A stretch of 64,000 nt of DNA from Theobroma cacao (taxonomy: Eukaryota; Streptophyta; Magnoliopsida; Malvales; Malvaceae): positions 11,433,765-11,497,764 of the forward strand of contig NC_030859.1 of NCBI RefSeq assembly GCF_000208745.1. The letters run 5' to 3'. Made by a program: the position numbers and the translations under genes. The notes under the pieces were generated by a model that saw only the letters and a list, made by a program, of their open reading frames with translations, searched no databases and had not been told where the DNA came from. Within the stretch, counting starts at the first letter, position 1. Every line of letters begins with the position of its first letter. Shown here piece by piece: positions 11,236 through 23,070 of this stretch.

Positions 11236-14200
11236 TGTCAAGCCCGGCTCTACAATATGTTTATTATGTCATTCTTACATAAGAATGCATGTTTGCTAAC
11301 TTGGGTACCTCAAAAATCGTTAAAGGATGGCAATGTACCAAATGGTACAATTAAGTTGAATTAAGCCTCGAACTAGTCCAAATAGAGATTTTAAGATGAA
11401 ATTGAGAATTTTAAAACCCCAGAATGACTTAAAATGGTGATTAGGAGTTCGAGGACCGATTTGGAGTCAAATTGGAATTTTCATGACCTAGGGGTAAAAT
11501 GGTCATTTTGCCACCCGAGGTTAAGATGTGAGTGTTGGATGAAATTTTTTACTAAGATTGATCATTTGGAGCATAATTTGAGTTTGAGAAGTGAAGAATT
11601 TTAATTTCGACATTTTTTCGAGCAAAGGGGTAAAATAGTCATTTTGCCACCCTAGGGGCAAAATTGTAATTTTACACCACCCAACACTTGTCCAGCACAT
11701 GGATTTTACCCAATATTATCATGGATAATTGAGGAAATTTAAGTGGTGGAGAGAGATTGCTTAATGGGTAAGTATGACACATGGACCAATGAAATGGTGA
11801 CATGTGTCAAATTTTCATCCATTTATTATTTGGCTTAAAAATCAGCACAAAATCAGCGCATTTCTCTTCATATGGCCGGCCAAAGCAAGAACAAAGGAAG
11901 AAAAAAAAGAACAAGAACCCTAGGGTGAAAATTCAAGAGAAAATTGGTGGATTTCAAGTAATCAAGCAATCAAAGGTAAAATTTCTTGATTTTGACTTGT
12001 GATCTACCTTTCCCATACATTCTTTTGCATTTTCCATGGTTGAATCACATGATTTCATGATGGGTATCTTGCTGGCTGAACACTTAGAGAGAGGTTTTGA
12101 TGCTTGATTTGGTTAGATTTCAATGGATTTTAGTGTTTTTAGTTGATTGGTGATGTGTAGCATGAAAATCAAGCAAGAAAAATTCATGTTCTTCCATCAC
12201 CCATCATTGGCTGAATTCTCCATGTGGAATATTGAGGATGATTTTGATTTTATTTCAAGTGATTTGGTTAGGAATTAGTGATTTATGGTGTGAGAATCAA
12301 GTAGGAAAAATTATAGTGTTGATGCACCCACCATGGCTGAATTTTCCAAGAGAAAATGTGAGGATGATTTTGCCATATTTCAAGTTATTTAATTTGTGTT
12401 TGATGATTTGGAGTATTGGGAGAAAAATGGAATTATTTGGAGTTGAATTGGACGTATTGGCCAATTAATCGGGTGATAGATCGAAGTAGGCCAATACCGT
12501 TTTATTTAGGTACATAATTGAATTTATATTGAATATCGTATTTAGATAGTATTTCACATCCCATTTCATGCATTAGAATAGAGCTTGAATTGGTTTTATA
12601 ACAATTTAGCACAAATGTAGTAAATGGCTTATTGTGCATTATGTCTAGGTGGTGGGCATTCTGGCAAAAGTAAAGATATAGTACCCGAGGATCAAGAATC
12701 GAAGTACTCAAAATTTGACTCCCGAAATAGTGAGTAACCTTATCATCATCTTGATTATCTGAAGTGAATTTTAATTCGTTTTTGTGATTTTATGAAAAAT
12801 GAGTTTAAATGGAAAATCTTTATGTTTTATAAACAAAATGTGTTTAAATAAAATGATTTTATAAAATTGTCTTGAAATTGAATGATGGTTTTGAAAATGG
12901 AGTAATTGGAGACTAATTACTGTGTTATAAATCATGGCTGTGTTATAAATCATGGTTTGAATTGAATGGCTTATGATAATATTGGCATGAATGGTTGATT
13001 TGGTAAATGTGCTGAAAAAGTATGAACTATTGATTTGCCTTGAGAGGCTGTAAAATAAAATAATTGCCATGTCATGCTGTTGAATTTTATTGAATTGGTG
13101 GGTTAATATTGGTCGTTGCAGTGGACGGTTCCGTGGACTAGCCTATTAGAGGGACACGGTAACCCTATTATATTCATACCTCAGTATGAGAGGCACGGAT
13201 GGATAACTCCTGAGGTTAACACTTTAGAGTTCACTTCACGTTAAACCACCACATGAGGGTGAACTTAGCCAACGCCAAGGAACGACTATATTTTCAAAAT
13301 AAAAACATGATTTATGCGTACAAAATTTTTTAATAGCCTTGGTGGACTCGGTTGGGATAGCCCTCAGCCAAGGTATCCCTTATAACTGAGTATGAGAATG
13401 ATTTTGGCACGAGCCAAACTTTTCAAGAAATCATAAGCCTCATTGTTTATTTTGGTGAAATGAATCTATTTTACCTTATTAAAATGAGTTCGAAATGCTG
13501 AGAATCATTTTTATGCTAATATATTTTATCTGTCTCCATTTACTCAGCTTAAAATACTTTAGATGGTATTTGTTTACTCACTGGGATTATATAATCTCAC
13601 CACTCTCCTTTTCACCCATTTCAGGCTTAGGATAGTCGGTAGATAGCTCATTTTGTTGAGGGCTACAGTTGGACTTGCATCCTAAAAAACTGTAAGTTTA
13701 CCGCTTTTGATACTTTTGGTCGTTTGTGGGCCCACGTGTCATTGTAAATTGAATTTTATACTTTGGTTATCTATATTACAGTATGTATGAATTTATTTAG
13801 CTTTTACGCTACAAAAAATTATTTACCGGTAACTCTATAAATATTGTTTTATAAGAAAATAGAATATTTTATTGAATATTTTTATTATATTCAAATAGTC
13901 ATAATTTCATTTTAAATGAATGTTTTAGACATCTAAACTTTTTTTTTTTATGAAATATGTGTTTTCCACTCGCACACTATATTTTTAGCTGGTTTAGATA
14001 TTTTTAAGGAAAAATGACCAAAATGCCCTTGTGAGACAGAAATCATTGTTTTATTGATTTAAGTTGGAAATAGCTTAAAATCTTTTAGAACATGATATTT
14101 GGCAATGGTTACTCACAGGGGAAATGAGAAACTGATATTAAAGCCTTGCGGGGTTCCGATTGACATTCCGGGTCATGAGTGTCGATCGAGACACCTCGAC

Positions 14201-14238
14201 GGTTGTCACGGGCTCGAGGGGAGTACCTGGTCGTGACA
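11236..14238 (+). mobile_element. E-family solo LTR (copy 1), 3.0 kb
   Basis: Starts TGTCAAGCCCGGC and ends GGTCGTGACA. A perfect 5-bp duplication CCATG flanks it (11231-11235 and 14239-14243), and L1 internal sequence resumes after it. The TATA position seen in sister copies near +600 is degraded here ('GGCTTAAAAATC'). It carries the conserved two-hairpin module around 13226-13350. Short open frames inside it recur in other E copies only as fragments and are not credible genes. Confidence 0.95.
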
Positions 14239-14243
14239 CCATG

Positions 14244-15917
14244 TATATAAATTATGTCTAAATAGATAAAATAAAGCAATACGTAAATATCATGCATAAA
14301 CTATTTAAAACAAGGTTTTAAAATTTTAAATAGTTCTCCTACTATTTTCTGCAAGATGATAACCTTCCATATCACCTCGAGAGATCTCTACTAGGATTCT
14401 CTTAGTGGGCTAGGATCCCATCCATCAAGTCATGGCCTTGAGTGTGCTCAACAAACCATGATCGGTGGATTAGGTAGGTAACTAAGCTTACCAATTGTAT
14501 CTTTATACAACTCCTAGATCAGCTAGGTGACAACACATCGCCTAAACATATCATATATATTTTGCCTAGCCTTTGCCTCTAGTTTCATAATAATCAAGTT
14601 TCCAAGCATCCTGATTTTATGAAACTAGTTGAGTAAAACCCACCAATAGCTCAAACATACTCGTGTAAAAGTGTGACCTTGAGTGTGCTCAACAAGTCTC
14701 CGATTAAAAGAGCAGCCATGTTATCTTGCTATATGGTGGAAGGCAACTTGTTCATGCGTGGCATGTGACTCAATATATAATGAAGGATTTTGTTTTTGCC
14801 TTTATTAGGGTCTCATCTTTGCATGCATAGCATTTATTAAATCGCATTAAATAAATCTATCAAATGCATACTACTTTGCATTGTATAGCATTTATTAAAT
14901 TGCATAAAATAAATCTATCACATGCAAACTACTTTGGATGATTATGGACTTTAACTATACTGATTTCTTTGAGCCATCAAAGGAAACTAGCTTGGTCAAA
15001 CCTAGGGGATTACATATAAGAATCTTCAAAATTTGCTTGTAATCCCCTTGTTCTTCTTGGCGCCTTGGATCTCCATCGTCAATTTTTTCCATAATTCAAT
15101 CCCTAATCTATCCTAATTCTAATTACATTTGAATGTAGAAACCTCGACTTACATTCGAAGGGAGCAAGATAAGGAAAGAATTTTACAAATTGAGATAAAG
15201 AGATAAGTTAGGACATGCAAGCCCTATTTCAAAAATACCAAAAATATACATTCAACCATAGCATATTCATATTGGGCCTAAGTCCATAATCATCCACATA
15301 TATTCATCAATATGAATAAAATTTAAGGACATGTCTCATTCAAATTGTTAATCATATGAGGTATTTGAGATTGGCAATTTTCAACATTTGAATTTTGCCA
15401 ATTTCAAATTTTCGGGTAACTATTTAATTCTATATATATGGAAACTTCTTTCATATATGGTAAGTATTACTAGTCAAAATTAGTAATTTATCCATTCCTA
15501 ATCTTCTCAGGATTAGAATTAAATTTTTATTACAAATTACAAATTAAAACATTTTTAATTTGTGCTCCTAAACATTTTACACAACCTATTATTAATCTCA
15601 TTTAATTAAAGATTAAATGTCAATTATTACCTAATCTTATTAGGAAATAACTTAGACAATTTAATCTTTAAATTTAATATCAAATTAGAATTATCTTCTT
15701 GTAAAAAGTTAATTCAAAATAAAATTTGTCTATAAATATTAAGACTCCCATTACTCCTAGGAATCTAATTCCTAAATTAATGTAGCCTTAAATTATTTAA
15801 ATTTTGACACCCGTAAATTAAGGAATCACATTCCATAATTTATGAAATAAATTATCAATCTTTACAGAACATATTCCATAAATATTTAATTAGCTAATGA
15901 AGATATTTTAACTTCCA
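14244..15917 (-). repeat. Non-coding internal region of L1, middle part
   Basis: About 1.7 kb between the E solo LTR and the LINE. It contains two copies of a 'CCTTGAGTGTGCTCAACAA' phrase (near 14440 and 14680) and two near-identical 'AGCATTTATTAAAT' stretches (near 14830 and 14885). No coding domain is seen. Confidence 0.7.
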
Positions 15918-15935
15918 TAATTTTAGAAATCACAT
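15918..15935. repeat. LINE target-site duplication, left copy
   Basis: TAATTTTAGAAATCACAT, matched by TAATTTTAAGAATCATAT at 18212-18229 (15/18), one on each side of the LINE. Confidence 0.8.
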
Positions 15936-18211
15936 TTTTTTATTTTTTTTATTCTGGAAATTCACGCAGGGTCTAGCTACCCTATTAAATTTTATTAATT
16001 ACGAAATAAAATACAAAAGAGGCGGACCTAAACCGTACCTCCAAATTACTTGATCATCAGGAAATTTCGGAGAAGCACCTAGAGTAAGGAAAACCATTTT
16101 ACGTGCATAACTTTTGATGCTATAGTAAAACAGATATTCCCTACTATTACATTTAAACAATAAACTAAAGTAAAATTTAAAACAGAAAATGTAAATAAGA
16201 AAAGCACCTAGAATGGGGTGTTTCATTTTATGACCATATTTTTTACTATCGTCATAAAATTGAAACGCTCCCATATTACAAAAATCTATGTGAATAACAA
16301 AATAAGAAAAATAAACTAGGAGTACTACTCCTTTACATTCATTTAAAACGAACATAAGGAAAACTAACTTTATCTAATCTAACAATACCTCTAAGTTGCC
16401 CTTCTACTTTTGAAAATACTTGTAGGTTCTGACGCGTATGCCTCTGATTTGAGAGATGGTCTGCTGCCTGATTCCTCTCTCGATGGATGTGCGAAATCCG
16501 AAAAGATATACCACTCAAGGATTTGCGAGTGGAAGTAAGCAAATACCGAGTCCTAGAAGATCCCTGATGACCCTCATCTATCATGTGTACCACTACTTTT
16601 GCATCCATTTCTATCCAAAGTCTAGTGACATTGTACTCAAGACACAAAAGTAAACCCCTGTGTAGTGCCATTAACTCTGCTTATAATGAGTCACATGGTC
16701 CAAAATTTTCAAAAAATCCAAAAATCATGGTACCTGTATGGTCTCAAAGAAGTGCTCCTCTAGCAACATTCTGAAAATTATGCTTGGAGCTCCCATCAAC
16801 ATTCAACTTAAACTCACCTGCTGATGGTTTATGCAAAGAGAATATTTTTGGCAGATGTGGGGCTGCCTGCTGAAATATTAGACCCCATACCTGAGCAATC
16901 TGTAGATCTCCCCTCCATTGCCACCGGTGGAATTGCCTCCCATGGAATAATTGGTGGATGAGTTTGAGTACTCTCCACACCACTCTGTTAGGGTACATAC
17001 CAAGGTCCCTATGCTTCGCATCATTCCTTTCAACCCATAAGAACCAAAAAATGAATAATGGCATTAACGCGCGTATGTGTCCTTTTTAAGCATAATCACT
17101 AGAGTACAACCATGCCCATATAATCTAATTGACAGTCGGGGATGAGCAATGTTGATTTGGAAAAATTTCACAAAATAATTCCAAACCTGTGTAGCTATTG
17201 AGCATTCCCACATGACATGCAAGAGACTCCTCTGAGTTAAGTGTTGGCATTTGAAAACTAATTGGAATGCCTTGGTTTTCAGTCACGAATCAACTGGGAT
17301 CCAATTCTATAATAACCTCCATAGAAAGAAGGAAGTAGTAAGAGGAATGCATTTATGCCAAATTAAATTGAATACAAGATTTACTGACTGTTGCTGTCGA
17401 ATTATCTCCCAAGAGGACTTAGTAGTGAATTGCCCATCCGAGGTAGGTACCCAATATGCCCTATCATCACCGGGTGGATCGATCGAAATTTTTAAGATTT
17501 TTGCCACAACATCCTTCGGTAACACATTGTTCAGCTTACCCACATCCCATTTGCCATTATCATAGAAATAGCAAACTCTTGTCATAGATGATGCAAAGGA
17601 TGGAAATCAACTAACCAAGGGTGCTTCACCCATCCAACAATCATGCCAGAAAAATAACTCACCCTTACCAATCCGCCACCTAGTGTATTGTTCTGTGACT
17701 GAGCAGCTAGCTAACATCCGTTTCCATGTCTGTGAATCATGAAGCTTTGGTTGTACATTCCTTGGAATTTGACTCGCACAGTATTTACTCCGCATATATT
17801 GCATCCAAATGTCGTTACAAGTTAAAAACCTCCACCAAAGTTTCATGCTAAAGGCCTTAAACACATCACCTAGGCCTCTGACATCTAATCCTCCCTCATT
17901 AGATGGTAGAGTGATCTTATGCTACGAAGCCCAGTGGATTTTTCTAGTACATGCCAAACCTCCCCACAAAAAGTTATTAAACATTCTGTCAATTCTTTCA
18001 ATCACACAAATAGGAGGTTTAAGGACCTATAGCATATAGATAGGCAAAGAAGATAATACACTACATAATAGTGTTATTCACTCTCCCGGAGATAGTACTT
18101 TGTTATCCCATCCTGTTATATGGTTCTGGATCTTTGCAACCAAATTATCAAGTAACATTACCTTTTTTGGCCCTTTATTTGTGGATGTTAATGTATCATC
18201 TTTGACATGCT
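15936..18211 (-). mobile_element. 5'-truncated LINE (L1-clade type) insertion
   Basis: A 2.28-kb non-LTR retrotransposon 3' end on the minus strand. It runs from the end of the reverse transcriptase domain through a zf-RVT region and an RNase H domain, then a 3' UTR ending in an A-rich tail (poly-T on the plus strand, 15936-15950). An imperfect 18-bp duplication flanks it (15918-15935 and 18212-18229, 15 of 18 identical). That duplication and the 5' truncation are typical of target-primed reverse transcription. It sits inside the non-coding interior of the L1 element, so it inserted later than that element. Confidence 0.9.
16339..18185 (-). pseudogene. LINE ORF2 C-terminal remnant: RT end, zf-RVT, RNase H
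   Basis: In order on the minus strand: the RT/connection region has KIQNHITGWDNKVLSPG (about 18150-18090), then RMFNNFLWGG and LPSNEGGLDVRGLG (about 17990-17870). LWWRF, FFWHDCWMG and a YWVPTSDGQFTTKSSW motif follow (to about 17307). A zinc-knuckle-like SLLHVMWECSIATQVW lies near 17230-17180. RNase H has FKLNVDGSS (about 16800), LWIEMDAKVVVHMI (about 16610) and HRERNQAADHLS (about 16480), which hold acidic residues expected in the active site. In-frame stops (after SPGE, before VLKPP, in WAS*HK) and at least two frameshifts make it non-functional. Endonuclease and most of RT are absent through 5' truncation. Confidence 0.9.
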
Positions 18212-18229
18212 TAATTTTAAGAATCATAT

Positions 18230-19426
18230 TCCTTAAATTAAATGTTTCAAAAAATCAGCATAATTATGGAACCAATTCCATAACTTATCCTCAGCCAATT
18301 AACTAATTTAATTGATCATTTATTGGTGTAAAATTTTGACAAATTCTATGTCTTAACCAAGACAGTGTCCTGCTGCAAACAGCAGCGGACATGTCCTAAT
18401 TATGTGGTATTATGGTGCTGTATCTTCAGGAATTTAATTCGAATAAAATTTATCTTGATAGATAACTCATGGAACTATTCCAGAATAAATTTTTAGGATT
18501 TTAGGAGGTGTTTTTGGCTGTCAAAAAAAAATTTAAATCTGTGACCTTTATTTGCAGAGGCAGTTTCTGTTTTGTTTTTCCTTTGAAGCTATTTGGTGGC
18601 ATAAAATCAGGAATTTAATTCCCAATTAAATTTTCCTTGATAGAAAACTTATGAAAAAATTCCATAGTAATTTTTCAGGATTTTAGGAAATGTTTTTAGC
18701 TATAAAAAAAATTCAAAACCCTGGCTTGCTGCTACAGAGGCAGCAACAGTTTTGACTCCACCAACTCAGTTTTATGAAGGCTTAATTCTAGGGATTTAAA
18801 TCCTTAAAATTCTTGGGAACAATTTGGCTAATTTATGGAACCTTTCCATAAAAAAATCCTCAGCCAATTGGTGCAACTAATTGCACAAATGTAGGCCTTT
18901 ATTGGTTGCCAAGCCAAACAAAACTATGACTATCTCTGTTGCAAACAGTAACTGTTTTAGCCAAGTTTTGGTAACTTTACCTCCACCATTAGTCACACAT
19001 AATCACCCATCTTGGAACATTTCCAATGTGTATTGATATCTTAATTTTCCTACATTTTATGAAGCACTTAAGCGTCACTTTTATGGCTGAAAGTGGAGCA
19101 ATACCATGGCTGGACAGAATTGAGTTCTACCATTTAAATCACACCATAATGTTATGAGATCGAATCTTTATTTGCTAAATTAATTTGTGCATCTCATGCA
19201 CTTGTCAATCTGCAATATTTTGACATTAACACGAGATTAATATTATGAAAAATAAATTTTAAAATTTATAATTAAAATCTATCTAGAAATCAAAATAACT
19301 AGAACAAATTGTAAAATTTTAAAACTTACTAATTTGTGTAGAACAAAACCCGAACACCTCATATTCCTTTTCAACATGGCATTAACAACAATAGACATAA
19401 ACATGTGTTAAAATCGAACCAAGGAA
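18230..19426 (-). repeat. Non-coding internal region of L1, 5' part
   Basis: About 1.2 kb between the LINE and the PBS. It has diverged internal repeats of about 170 bases with 'AATTCCATAA/GGAATTTAAT' and 'CTGCTGCAAACAGCAGC'-like phrases (near 18365, 18550, 18730 and 18940). No open frame of note. Confidence 0.65.
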
Positions 19427-19439
19427 GGCTCTGATACCA
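19427..19439 (-). other. Primer-binding site for initiator-Met tRNA (L1 element)
   Basis: The minus strand reads TGGTATCAGAGCC, the standard PBS complementary to the 3' end of plant initiator-Met tRNA. It lies one base from the 5' LTR end at 19441, which fixes both the LTR boundary and the element orientation. Confidence 0.95.
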
Positions 19440-19440
19440 C

Positions 19441-21284
19441 TGATGGATTTGACTATGGATGGCACGCTCAAAATATGTAGCGAAAAGAAAATTAAAAATT
19501 TTATAACTAAACAACAAAACATGCCTCCACCCATGGATCACTGTGGTGATATTTAACATATAAAAGCACAAAATAAATTATTGTTTAGAAAGTTACCTTG
19601 CCATGTAATTTTGTAATCATGATGGCACTTTCTGAAGCAATCCCGCGAACACCACAAGGAGTAAAAACCCTAGCCAATCAATTGCTTGGCCTCAAATGAT
19701 AGTACACACAATTGCACTTGAACCTTCAACAAAGGAAGGAGTTTTTAACTATACTTTATGCAAGCAAAGAGGACAACAATTGCCCTTTTCTTCTTTTTCA
19801 CAATCTTAGCCGAATCTCTCTTGAAAATTGCTTCATAAGCAATTCTCTCTTTCACACAAAGGGAGTGGTGGCAAAGAAAGAAAACATTTTTCTTTTTCTG
19901 ACAAAAACTAGGTTTTCTTCAATTGTGAAAAACTCTCATATGGAAAATAGTTAAAAGGTGACTTATATAGTTAGGTTAAAATAACTTCAATTTTGCAGTT
20001 AAGCCCTCAATATTATAACACATTATAATATTGGGCCCATTACTTAATTAAACTCTTTCAATTAAGACCTTGGAAATTAAAATCAAAATTAATTTCCTTT
20101 ATATTTTGTAATCAAGGCCTTATAATTATAACTATTTATAATTATGTCTAAAACTTAATTAAACTCTTTTAATTAAGTTTATAGAAGTTAATTACCTAGC
20201 ATGTGATTTAAGTTTAACTTAAATCGTCACTTTCCCAATTTAATTCAAATGCAATCATTGTGTGTGACCCATTAGGTTCCCAACATGTTGGCAATGGAAT
20301 TGATTAATATAAATTTCAATCAATTAATTTATAATCAATTCCACAAACCAAGATTGGCATCTAGCAATGCATCATGGCCACCCAATTGTTGGGAGAGTCA
20401 AAGGGTTCTTTGACAACCTTTCAGTATACAGTCTACCAGTGTAATTCATTCCCTCATCATATATCCCGGAGATGATAAGAGCTTGGTATAATGTCTACTC
20501 TTATTGACCTTCATATTTGTTCCTGCAATTATAGCATTAGCTTTATAAAGAGTTATGAAACCTTTTTCATAATCTCCATGTCGCCTTGGCCAAGGACTTC
20601 AATAAGCTAATGTTAACCAATAACTAATAGGATATGTCCTCTAAAACACTTGAGGTGATGATTCCTATCCTAACCACTCATTTGCCTTCACATGCTTCAT
20701 ATTATACCTAAAAGCATCCTATTTTGGCATCCTTGGTTAGGCACTCATAGGGATGAAATCAAAGTATAGCACTCCACATATAAGACAACCTGGTGTCTCA
20801 AGTATCGGGAGTATTTACACGACTAACACATGAGAAGTGTTGCATAGACACTAGAGTGTATTACCAAATGCACTTCTCATGGCAGGTCATGTTCAGTGAA
20901 CTTGCTTTCCCAGGAAAGCACCTATATTCTAGTTCCAAGTATCTCTATACTTCAATCTATGAGATCGATTGCTTACTTCCAAAGTAAGGAACATAGAATA
21001 TACCAGTCTCTAAGCATCATTGATGTCCAATCTCAATGATACATTGACCAGAAACATTTTGAGATTATGCTTTAATGCATAAGAATCTCATAAATGCAAC
21101 CCATTACAGTTTCCTTGCAAGGCATATTAATCTCATGGACTTCATCCAATTAGACTTATAACTCATTATAATTGATGTCTTATTGATGAAGGAAAACCTC
21201 TAATCATTCAACATGAATGATACTGTTGCATGATTAGAATCAAGCCTTAAGCAATCCCAATTGGCTGCAAGGTTCATCCCAATA
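19441..21284 (-). repeat. 5' LTR of the L1 element
   Basis: Minus strand, from 21284 (TATTGGGATGAACC, a decayed TGTTGGGATGAGCC) to 19441 (AAATCCATCA). Aligns over its length with 7482-9332. The terminal TG has become TA. Confidence 0.88.
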
Positions 21285-21905
21285 GAACTTCCTAAATGTT
21301 TTAAAATGATTTGAAAAATAGCACGGTATTGAGTTTTGTTCATAATATACAAAATTGCATTGTTTTCAAACAAGTGCATCATGTTTTCAAAAAGCTTTCT
21401 GCATCGTTTGCTTGGTCCCTTCTTATGTTCACTCACTGAGTTTATACTCACCCTTTTCAACTTCATGTTTTTCAAATCCGGAGATAGTTGGAACCTAAAG
21501 TGAGGGGTCCACGTGCATTCACCCTTTTGGTAGGTACCATGGCATTCAATAGCTGTACCTTCACCTAAGCTCACTCCATTGGAAGTCAATGAGTATTTTT
21601 GCTTGTGTATACGTACATGTGATGTAAATCACTAAGATACCTGTTGTAAACAATATATGTTTATTTTGATTAACGTTGCCACTATGAGTTGGCAATGGAT
21701 GACATTATTTTGGATAATATGAATGTAAAAAGTTGACTACCATGTTATATTGTTGAAATAATCATACTTGAGAATGACGAAGTATGAAATTTAAAGTAAT
21801 GGATAGAATGATGCACAGGATCATATAAATAGGCTTGCTTGCGCTTAGTGGGCTATGCCCATTGGGACCATACGCTGGTCATGGCTCGAGAATTGGGTTA
21901 TGATA
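21285..21905 (+). mobile_element. D-type LTR, 3' fragment
   Basis: Matches the last 600 or so bases of D LTRs (compare 49905-50398): 'CATGTTTTC...GTTCACTCACTGAGTTTATACTCACC', the 'TTGCCACTATGAGTTGGCAATG' stretch and the terminal 'GGGCTATGCCCATTGGG' region. It ends GGGTTATGATA, a decayed GGGTCGTGACA. The 5' part is missing where it abuts the L1 5' LTR. Confidence 0.75.
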
Positions 21906-23064
21906 GATTGTAACACCCTGTACCCTCGTATAGGAGTCAATACGACCCTATCAACAAGACGAAGGGCCAATTGGCTTAAAATTAAATGCCAAAGAGTGAT
22001 GACTGGTGGAATGAATATTTTGGAATAAAGCATTTCGCACGCAAGAAAATAATAATTAAATAATAATATTTTATCGAGAATGAATTAGCGAGTTAATAGG
22101 TGATTTGGAAGTGAACCTAGGCAAAGTGAGACATTTTGGGACTTGAGGAGAAGAGTGGGGAATTTAGAGTAAAATAATATTATAATATTAATATTTTATC
22201 TATTGTTGAAATTAGTCATGAAGGAGGACTATATGACTAATCTAAGTGGGGGAAAATAAGTAAGAATTTTGAAGAAATATGAGGTTAGTGGGGCTTGCGT
22301 GCCTTTATTAAATAAAGTAAGAGCGGGTAAGTATATATTTAAATATTATGGTGACACCTTGATGAAGTGTCAATTTGATATTTTATTTGTACAATTGTAA
22401 AGGAAGGAAAATATAAGGAAATTGGAATTAAAGGAATGATGGGAGGACCTAATTGTAAAGGGTGAAAAGTATGGAGGGTTGAATGGTAAATAAGGAAAAG
22501 TTGAGGACTTATGTGCAATTACAATATTTGAAGTTTAATGGAAATTAACTAACCAAGGAAAGTTGGATTGTGTGGGAGGATGGAATATGCATGTAACAAA
22601 TACTACTACATGCAAAGACATCCATGTAAGGATGTACTTGTAGTGGGGAACATGTGGGACCCCCACCATGTGACAAATAAAAAGGCATAAGACAAAATGA
22701 ATAAGCTAACACATGCATGTGGATTTTTAAGTTAAAAGAATGCATGGAAAATTTATGCATGATGGACACTTGGTGAAAATTAGACTAAAAGAAGAGAAAA
22801 TATAGTTGTATGTAATGTCATTGGCCAAGGAGGAGGCCAAATGGAAATTGACGTGGGCAAGTTGCATGAAAGACCATTGGGTACAAATAAGGTGGAATTA
22901 AGTGGAAATAAATTAAAGAGTGGATATGGATAAGTAAAGGAGGATTTTTAACCAATGTGGAAGAAAGGAAATTGGTGCATGAAAACCCATTGGTTGGCAA
23001 AATGGCCAAATGAAAATAAAAGGTGAATGTGTGCATGTATTATGATTGGTTAAATGGGTGGCCT

Positions 23065-23070
23065 TATAAA
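23065..23070 (+). promoter_or_regulatory. TATA box of D2 LTR
   Basis: GGCCTTATAAATACC about 1.16 kb into the LTR, followed by a purine-rich leader. This is the likely core promoter of the LTR (inference). Confidence 0.5.

Larger units (their letters stand above)
7482..21284 (-). mobile_element. L1 LARD-like LTR retrotransposon with nested insertions
   Basis: A minus-strand element with 3' LTR 7482-9332, PPT 9333-9345, internal region, PBS 19427-19439 and 5' LTR 19441-21284. An E solo LTR (11236-14238) and a LINE (15936-18211), each with matching target duplications, split the internal region. Removing both leaves about 4.8 kb of internal DNA with no recognisable gag, protease, RT, RNase H or integrase and no long open frame. 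Large LTRs, an intact PBS and PPT and a non-coding interior fit a LARD-type non-autonomous element. The flanking pentamers, GCATC (7477-7481) and GAACT (21285-21289), do not match. The element may therefore be a recombination product of two insertions. Confidence 0.85.

Noticed and set aside
11236..14238. E as a DNA transposon with TGTCA...TGACA inverted ends
   Set aside because: Inverted similarity is only about five bases, ends are TG...CA, duplications are five bases and there is a TATA box near +600. An LTR fits better.
16456..16774. Plus-strand open frames over the LINE RNase H
   Set aside because: Shadows of the minus-strand LINE coding remnant.
16339..17864. Host RNase H-like gene
   Set aside because: RNase H motifs follow zf-RVT and RT-end motifs in LINE order, with stops, an A-rich tail and a target duplication.
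21200..21589. Open frame of 129 codons on the minus strand
   Set aside because: It crosses the junction of the L1 LTR and a D fragment and is antisense to the D fragment. No conserved domain is seen.
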